A stretch of 11,082 nucleotides of DNA, taken from Anaerolineales bacterium UBA3940. GTDB lineage: Bacteria; Chloroflexota; Anaerolineae; Aggregatilineales; UBA3940. The position numbers and the translations under genes were made by a program. The stretch's first letter is position 1, and the number at the start of each line of letters is the position of its first letter. The stretch lies in assembly GCA_002385675.1 (NCBI GenBank), contig DGDY01000087.1, positions 5,333 to 16,414 of the forward strand. Direction: 5' to 3'. The notes under the pieces are model-generated. The model made no database searches. It was not told the origin of the DNA and worked only from the letters and a program-made list of their open reading frames with translations. Positions 6,620 through 11,082 of the stretch are shown here, piece after piece.

Positions 6620-8782
6620 CTATGGCCGCGTCATGCCCTCCACGGCCTGCGGACCGCCAACGTCGAGCAGGCTGTCATACAGCACCTGAAGCACATACTC
6701 GCCGTTGTGAGCGAACGCGCCGGGGTCCTTGGAGACAAACTGGTAGTTGTAGGCAGCACGGAGCAGCGTCGGCGTCCAGCTCGGGTAGGCTGAGCCATCC
6801 TCCGTCATCCAGTACGGATAGCGCGCGCCGTCGTACACGATGGGCGTGCCGATCGTGTCCGCCGCGTACGCCCGGATGGCCGCATACAGCGCCTCGTACA
6901 TGGTCTCGATCTCCATCGCGAGGCCTTCCTCAGCGTCGCCGTCGCCATCGTAGTCTATCGCCGCCGGGCCAGCCGGCTGGCGGATCGTCCTGATGTCGCT
7001 CGTGCCGTGGCACATCTCGCACATCTGGTCCTGGACGTTAAGCCCGTGCGGGCTGTGGCACTCCTGGCAGGAGTCAAACCCGCCGATATGACGGAAGCGA
7101 CCGACGTAGCTCTGCCCGTCATACTGGGCCATACCGGCTGCCTCGGAACCGAAGAGCGTCGCGCCTGCCGCGAAGTAGTGCGGGTTGCGGAAGCGCAGCA
7201 CCGGGGAGACGGTGTCACTGCCGACGCCCGCCGACGCGATCGCCGCGTTGATGCTCGCGGTCGACTCGCGGCCCTGGTGGCAGTTCAGGCACAGATTGCT
7301 CTGCGGGTCGTCCTCAAAGCCGATTGTCGCACCGCTGGGGAAGGTCACCTGCTCAACCTGATACACCGCGAACGTCTGGAGGTCGCTGTGGCAGGTGGAG
7401 CAGGCCAGCGAGGCCGAAGGCGAATGCGGCCCGGTCTCGCCGGTAGCGATCGTCTGCGGAAGCCCCTCAGCCGTGTGGCAGCGGGCGCAGGTGCTCGGCA
7501 CGAAGCCGTCCTCATCCCAGTGGCGGAAGGCCTCACCCACCGTCGCGAAGTGGCCGGGGTCATCCCGGTGCGCGGTGCTGAGGTCAACCGGCTCGGAGAG
7601 TTCCTCGTTGAGCGAGGCCGTCGAGTCGTACAGAAGCTGGATCACGTACTTGGCGTTGTGCGCGTACGCGCCATGATCCTTCAGCGACGCCTGGAAGTTG
7701 AAGGCCGCCTTCAGCAGCCGGGGCGTGAAGGCCGTGTAGCTGTTGTCACGCACCGACTCGTCCTCGTCGGCGACACCGTTCCCGTTGGTGTCAACGAACC
7801 AGTACGGGTGGCTGGCCTCGTTGTAGGCGATAGGCGTGCCGGTGACCTCGGCAGCGTAGCGCTGGATGGCGGTATAAAGCTGCTCGCGCAGGCCCTCGAC
7901 CTCGTAGTAGATACCCTCCTCGATGTTGCCGTCGCCGTCGTAGTCCGCCAGCGAGCCTTCCATGCGGATGTCACGCAGGCTCTCTGCGCTGGTGACGCCG
8001 GTATGGCAGGTCGCACAGGACTCGACGCGGACCTCAAGCGAGTGCGGGCTGTGGCACTCCGAGCAGGTGTTGAATTCCTCGACATGCTCGAAGCGCGGCT
8101 GGTAGCGGAGCCCCTCGTACTCGAAGCCGCCCTGCGCATCCGAGCCGAGCAGCGTCGCCGCAGCAGCGTGATAGTGGATGTTGACAAAGCCCAGGTCGGG
8201 GCTTGCCTCGTCCTCGCTGCCCTCCAGCCCGGCCCTGGCGATGGCGTCAACGACCTGCACGGTTGAAGCGCGGCCCTGATGGCAGACCATGCAGCGCGAC
8301 GACTCCTCAAAGCCGGAGATCTCGACGCCCGATGGGAAGCTGACGGCGTTCAGCGAGGCGGTTGTGTCGTTGTGGCACGCCTCACAGGAGACGACAGTGC
8401 CCGTTGGTGCGGGCTGATCCACAACACCCACCTCGCTGCCATCCGCACCGAGGTAGTCCAGATAGCCGGGGGTGCTGTGGCAGCGGGCGCAGGCGGGCTC
8501 GATCTCGCCCTCCTCGTCCCAGTGGACGAACGCCTCGGAATCTGCCGCTGCATGCGCGGAACTCGCCCACTCGTCGTAGAAGGGAGCCTCGGATACAGCA
8601 GCTTCAGCCGCCGGGCACTCCGGGCAGTCAGGGCACGGGGCAGCGGTTGGGCAGACCTGCGCCGCATCCGTCTGACCCGCTCCTGTCTGGGCCGCCTCAG
8701 GCGTACCGGGTTGCCGGGCGCACGCTGCCAGGGCGAGCACGAGCAGCAGCGCGCCTATCAGGAAACATAAACGCTTGATCAA
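6620..8782 (-). CDS. Decaheme c-type cytochrome lipoprotein with duplicated five-heme halves
   Basis: A 720-residue exported protein. The N-terminus is KR, a hydrophobic core, then the lipobox LAAC with C21, so a diacylglycerol anchor is expected. A linker with four extra cysteines (CPTAAPCPDCPEC, 44-56) follows. Ten CXXCH heme sites start at 98, 133, 164, 240, 256 and 432, 461, 498, 572, 588. The two sets have similar spacing, and the halves match elsewhere: HWDE-D/E-G before the first heme, FPSG, CHQGR, ECHSPH, DYDGDG with EEG (Ca-binding-like), GTPI-Y, and AHN-YV-LLYDS. The likely role is extracytoplasmic electron transfer; donor and acceptor cannot be told. The start chosen is TTG at 8782 because GAGAGGAG lies seven bases before it and the signal peptide begins there; an upstream ATG at 8851 would put 23 non-signal residues in front. 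It converges with the small membrane genes and diverges from murD. Confidence 0.9.
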   Translation of the reverse strand: MIKRLCFLIGALLLVLALAACARQPGTPEAAQTGAGQTDAAQVCPTAAPCPDCPECPAAEAAVSEAPFYDEWASSAHAAADSEAFVHWDEEGEIEPACARCHSTPGYLDYLGADGSEVGVVDQPAPTGTVVSCEACHNDTTASLNAVSFPSGVEISGFEESSRCMVCHQGRASTVQVVDAIARAGLEGSEDEASPDLGFVNIHYHAAAATLLGSDAQGGFEYEGLRYQPRFEHVEEFNTCSECHSPHSLEVRVESCATCHTGVTSAESLRDIRMEGSLADYDGDGNIEEGIYYEVEGLREQLYTAIQRYAAEVTGTPIAYNEASHPYWFVDTNGNGVADEDESVRDNSYTAFTPRLLKAAFNFQASLKDHGAYAHNAKYVIQLLYDSTASLNEELSEPVDLSTAHRDDPGHFATVGEAFRHWDEDGFVPSTCARCHTAEGLPQTIATGETGPHSPSASLACSTCHSDLQTFAVYQVEQVTFPSGATIGFEDDPQSNLCLNCHQGRESTASINAAIASAGVGSDTVSPVLRFRNPHYFAAGATLFGSEAAGMAQYDGQSYVGRFRHIGGFDSCQECHSPHGLNVQDQMCEMCHGTSDIRTIRQPAGPAAIDYDGDGDAEEGLAMEIETMYEALYAAIRAYAADTIGTPIVYDGARYPYWMTEDGSAYPSWTPTLLRAAYNYQFVSKDPGAFAHNGEYVLQVLYDSLLDVGGPQAVEGMTRP

Positions 8783-8789
8783 GTTCTTG

Positions 8790-8797
8790 CTCCTCTC
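8790..8797 (-). promoter_or_regulatory. Ribosome binding site that decides the cytochrome's TTG start
   Basis: Read on the - strand this is GAGAGGAG, seven bases before TTG (8782-8780). No comparable site precedes the ATG at 8851, and the TTG start gives a normal lipoprotein signal peptide. Confidence 0.75.
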
Positions 8798-9129
8798 CCA
8801 ACAGGGGTGATGTGCCCCGGGCCGCCGGTCCGCGCGACACCGGAGAGACAATCAGGCAGCACCTGTGAACCGGCGTCCCGGTGCACAGGTAGCACTTTCA
8901 AATATGGGGCAAAGTGCGCACAGGTTGGAGTGTCAGTCCTCACAAACGTTCGGGATACTTGTCACAATCCTGTGCGCGACTATAGGCTACCTGACGCATC
9001 GAACAGGCCGCCGCATGGGTAGAAAGCCCCAGGAACGGCGGCCCGGGCACATCCCGCACCCCCTTTCGTTTCCGAACGTTATCCGCACCAGATGCCCCAA
9101 TTTGACGTGCTGACCAACTTCGCACAAAC

Positions 9130-9159
9130 TAGACAAGAATCGACCCGTAGCGGTAGACT
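9130..9159 (+). promoter_or_regulatory. Candidate promoter for murD
   Basis: TAGACA (9130-9135, five of six to TTGACA) and TAGACT (9154-9159, four of six to TATAAT) are 18 bases apart and would start transcription about 37 bases before murD. A TTGACG at 9102-9107 is an alternative -35 but lacks a good -10. Confidence 0.4.
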
Positions 9160-9203
9160 TCCCGTAGCGCCTTTCATTCCCTTGAACCAGAGCAGGAGTC
9201 CCC

Positions 9204-10583
9204 ATGACCGATCCTCTAGCTGGCAAACGCGTCCTCGTGCTGGGGCTGGCACGGCAGGGCACCGCGCTGGCGAAATGGCTGGTCGACATCGGCGCGCACG
9301 TGACGATCAGCGACTTGCGCACCGAGGACGAACTCGCCGACGCGCTGGCGGACCTCGACGGCCTGCCGATTCAGTACGTGCTTGGCGACCACCCAATGCA
9401 CCTCCTGACCCGCACCGACCTCGTCTGCCTGTCCGGCGGCGTCCCGCTGGACATCCCTATCGTGAAGGAGGCCCGCAAGCGGGGCATCCCGCTTAGCAAC
9501 GATGCCCAGTTGTTCATGGAGCGCTGCCCCTGCCACGTGATCGGCATCACCGGCTCGGCGGGGAAGACGACAACCACCGCGCTCGTTGGCAAGATGTGCG
9601 AGGAAGCGGGGATGCTGCCCTGGGTCGGCGGCAACATCGGCAACCCGCTCATCTCCGACCTCGCCTACATCAAACCCAACGACATCGCAGTGATGGAACT
9701 GTCGTCCTTCCAGCTTGAGATCATGACGGCAAGCCCGCACATCGCTGCTATATTAAACATAACACCTAACCACCTCGACCGTCACAAGACAATGGAGGCC
9801 TATATCGAGGCCAAGGCGCGCATCCTCGACAACCAGATCGCCGGGGACGTGGCGGTGCTCAACCGCGACGAGCCGAACGCGTACAACCTACGCAGCCGCG
9901 CCGAGCACGAGCTGTCGTTCTTCAGCGCGACGGTCCCTGTTGAGGTCGGCGCGTGGCTGGTTGGCGAGAAGGTCGTGTGCCGCCGCATCTTCACCGAGCC
10001 GATGGAGACGGTCTGCGAGGTCAGCGAGATTCCGCTGCGGGGCTCCCACAACGTCCTGAACGTGCTCGCCGCCTGCGCGATTGCGGGGTCAGCGGGCGTG
10101 CCGATTGACGCCATGCGGCAGGCCATCATCAACTTCAAGGCCGTGCCGCACCGCCTCGAAGTCGTGCGCGATTGGATGGGGATCAGGTTCGTCAACGATT
10201 CCATCGCCACCGCGCCGGAGCGTGTCATCGCGGCGCTGGAAGCGTTTCAGGGCGAGTCGATCGTGCTGCTGCTCGGCGGACGTGACAAGAACCTCCCCTG
10301 GGACGAGTTGATCGAACTGGCCGTCCGGCAATGCCATGCTATCATTGGGTTTGGAGAGATTGGCCGGATGATCGTCGAGAAGGCAGCGGCGGAGCGCGCC
10401 CGGCAGGAGGCAACGACACGCATCGAGCAGACCTCGACGCTGGAGGAAGCCGTCTGGCAGGCGGCGCGGCTGGCGAACGAGGGCGACGTTGTGCTGCTCT
10501 CGCCGGGCGGCACGAGCTACGACGCCTACAAGGACTTCGCCGAGCGCGGCGACGCCTTCCGCAAGCTGGTTAGCCGGTTGTAA
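9204..10583 (+). CDS. murD: UDP-N-acetylmuramoyl-L-alanine--D-glutamate ligase
   Basis: A 459-residue cytoplasmic Mur ligase that adds D-glutamate to UDP-MurNAc-L-Ala with ATP. The N-terminal Rossmann-like domain opens with RVLVLGLARQG, which binds the UDP part. The central ATPase domain has the P-loop GITGSAGKTTTT (G114 to T125, catalytic K121), ELSSFQLE and ILNITPNHLDRH. The C-terminal domain shows GSHNVLNVLAA, NDSIATAPERV, LLGGRDKNLPW and LSPGGTSYDAYKDFAERGDAF, a pattern specific to MurD rather than MurC, E or F. AGGAG (9194-9198) five bases before the ATG supports the start. It carries the variant NDSIAT where many MurD have NDSKAT. It is separated from mraY by 5.7 kb of unrelated genes and is followed by a repeat hairpin, so here it is a stand-alone unit. 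Confidence 0.96.
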   Translation: MTDPLAGKRVLVLGLARQGTALAKWLVDIGAHVTISDLRTEDELADALADLDGLPIQYVLGDHPMHLLTRTDLVCLSGGVPLDIPIVKEARKRGIPLSNDAQLFMERCPCHVIGITGSAGKTTTTALVGKMCEEAGMLPWVGGNIGNPLISDLAYIKPNDIAVMELSSFQLEIMTASPHIAAILNITPNHLDRHKTMEAYIEAKARILDNQIAGDVAVLNRDEPNAYNLRSRAEHELSFFSATVPVEVGAWLVGEKVVCRRIFTEPMETVCEVSEIPLRGSHNVLNVLAACAIAGSAGVPIDAMRQAIINFKAVPHRLEVVRDWMGIRFVNDSIATAPERVIAALEAFQGESIVLLLGGRDKNLPWDELIELAVRQCHAIIGFGEIGRMIVEKAAAERARQEATTRIEQTSTLEEAVWQAARLANEGDVVLLSPGGTSYDAYKDFAERGDAFRKLVSRL

Positions 10584-10637
10584 CCCTCACCCCTAACCCC
10601 TCTCCCGGACGGCCACTATCGTGGCCTGGGAGAGGGG
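10584..10637. repeat. CCCTCTCCC-type intergenic repeat, left copy, possible murD terminator
   Basis: CCCTCACCCCTAACC leads into arms CCCCTCTCCC (10597-10606) and GGGAGAGGGG (10628-10637), enclosing an inner GGCCAC-TATC-GTGGCC hairpin (10611-10626). It directly follows the murD stop. The word resembles a dispersed hairpin repeat common in high-GC genomes (from memory). A second, shorter relative closes the window at 11038-11066. Confidence 0.65.
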
Positions 10638-10670
10638 ACGCGAAAAGGTTACAAAGGAAGATTGACGTGG

Positions 10671-11082
10671 ATGGGGCAGGAAGGCGCAGCCAAAGCATCT
10701 CACAGCCGCCAGCAGGCAGCTTCGTCGGGAAGCGACACCGGCTGAAGCCATCTTGGGGGAGCACCTGCGATCTCGCAGATTAAACGGGGGCGAAGTTCCG
10801 CCGGCAGGTCGTGCTGGGCCGGTTCGTGGTAGACTTCTACTGTCACGAGCAGCGCCTCATCATTGAACTTGACGGCACCGTACATGATCAGCCCGACATA
10901 GCAGCCCGCGATCAGGAACGCCAGATCTGGCTGGAGGCGCACGGTTATCGAGTACTTCGCTTTCGGAACGAGGAAGTGCAGACGGAGCTTGATCAAGTCC
11001 TTGAAGCAATCAAGAATACCCTGACTGCAAACGCCCTCCCCCTCTCTCGGTCGCTGGGAGAGGGGGTGCGGCGCAGCCGCTG
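10671..11082 (+). pseudogene. DUF559 (Vsr-like endonuclease fold) gene, frameshifted, cut by the right edge
   Basis: The DUF559 core is clear in the frame from 10784 onward: KFRRQVVLGRFVVDFYCH (from 10793), then LIIELDGTVHD, ARDQERQIWLE and HGYRVLRFRNEEV. These fit the D-ELD-x-R type active site of restriction-like nucleases. The preceding family segment, RQLRREATPAEA then LRSRRLNG, is in another frame (about 10720-10789), and a G5 run at 10786-10790 is one base too long to join them. A start with AAAGGAAG (10653-10660) upstream is the ATG at 10671. It sits in a third frame, and one base near 10677 would have to go to reach the TPAEA frame. So two +1 shifts are implied. The C-terminal frame stays open through the next repeat to the edge. 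Inactive unless the shifts are sequencing errors. Confidence 0.75.
11038..11066. repeat. CCCTCTCCC-type repeat, right copy
   Basis: Arms CCCCCTCTC (11038-11046) and GAGAGGGGG (11058-11066) pair perfectly. The sequence is related to the hairpin at 10597-10637 but has a shorter, different loop. The two copies bracket the DUF559 gene. Confidence 0.6.

Larger units (their letters stand above)
8783..9203. other. Divergent spacer between the cytochrome gene and murD
   Basis: 421 bases with no credible gene. On the cytochrome side, ACCTGTG-A-ACCGG pairs with CCGGT-G-CACAGGT around a 4-base loop (8861-8890), and GCACTTT pairs with AAAGTGC (8892-8898 and 8911-8917). The word CACAGG or its complement occurs at 8861-8867, 8884-8890, 8919-8925 and 8969-8974. 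TCACAA recurs at 8940 and 8962, and AACGTTCGG is inverted at 8946-8954 and 9072-9080. On the - strand TATAGT (8984-8979) is a possible -10 for the cytochrome, with a poor -35. The words could be operators, but which protein would bind is unknown. Confidence 0.45.

Noticed and set aside
6410..6793. Open frame of 127 codons after the small membrane genes
   Set aside because: It spans three hairpins including the bidirectional terminator and overlaps the cytochrome 3' end in antisense.
7007..8266. Open frame on the + strand opposite the cytochrome (419 codons)
   Set aside because: The - strand carries ten regularly placed CXXCH motifs and a signal peptide; the + frame is a shadow with no motif.
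9102..9130. TTGACG as the -35 of the murD promoter
   Set aside because: No acceptable -10 lies 16-18 bases downstream (CAAACT is the best); the pair TAGACA/TAGACT fits better.
10700..10996. Open frame of 98 codons on the - strand
   Set aside because: It is antisense to the recognisable DUF559 coding segment, which explains its openness.

Overview
The window reads like a high-GC chromosome of a Chloroflexota-type bacterium. That placement is an inference from the style of the FtsI, MraY and MurD proteins, a lipoprotein multiheme cytochrome, and hairpin-rich intergenic DNA; nothing here fixes a finer rank. No rRNA, tRNA, CRISPR array, IS transposase or integrase was found.

Left part (1-3516): a fragment of the division and cell-wall (dcw) cluster on the + strand. 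It holds the 3' end of a class B penicillin-binding protein (FtsI type), then murF with its own TATAAT promoter, a possible 36-residue coupled small ORF, and mraY. No murE lies between ftsI and murF, where many bacteria keep it.

Middle (3517-9203): an interruption of the cell-wall cluster. It starts with a chain of perfect hairpins (3516-3700). A strong sigma-70-type promoter and a leader with a long inverted repeat follow, then acs (acetyl-CoA synthetase) with a clean terminator. Next come two small single-helix membrane proteins (35 and 55 residues) with alike N-termini, four consecutive hairpins, and, on the - strand, a 720-residue decaheme c-type cytochrome lipoprotein made of two five-heme halves. 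A 421-base divergent spacer rich in short repeated and inverted words separates the cytochrome from murD.

Right part (9204-11082): murD returns to the peptidoglycan pathway. After it lies a frameshifted DUF559 (Vsr-like endonuclease fold) gene, bracketed by two copies of a CCCTCTCCC/GGGAGAGGG hairpin repeat and running off the right edge.

Functionally, MurD, MurF and MraY carry out successive steps from UDP-MurNAc-L-Ala to lipid I, and FtsI cross-links the product at the septum. Acs activates acetate for central metabolism. The decaheme cytochrome is exported and lipid-anchored, so it probably moves electrons outside the membrane. The two small proteins have no recognised function. The parts most worth a second look are the 36-residue ORF, the small membrane pair, the acs leader, the duplicated cytochrome, and the DUF559/repeat pairing.
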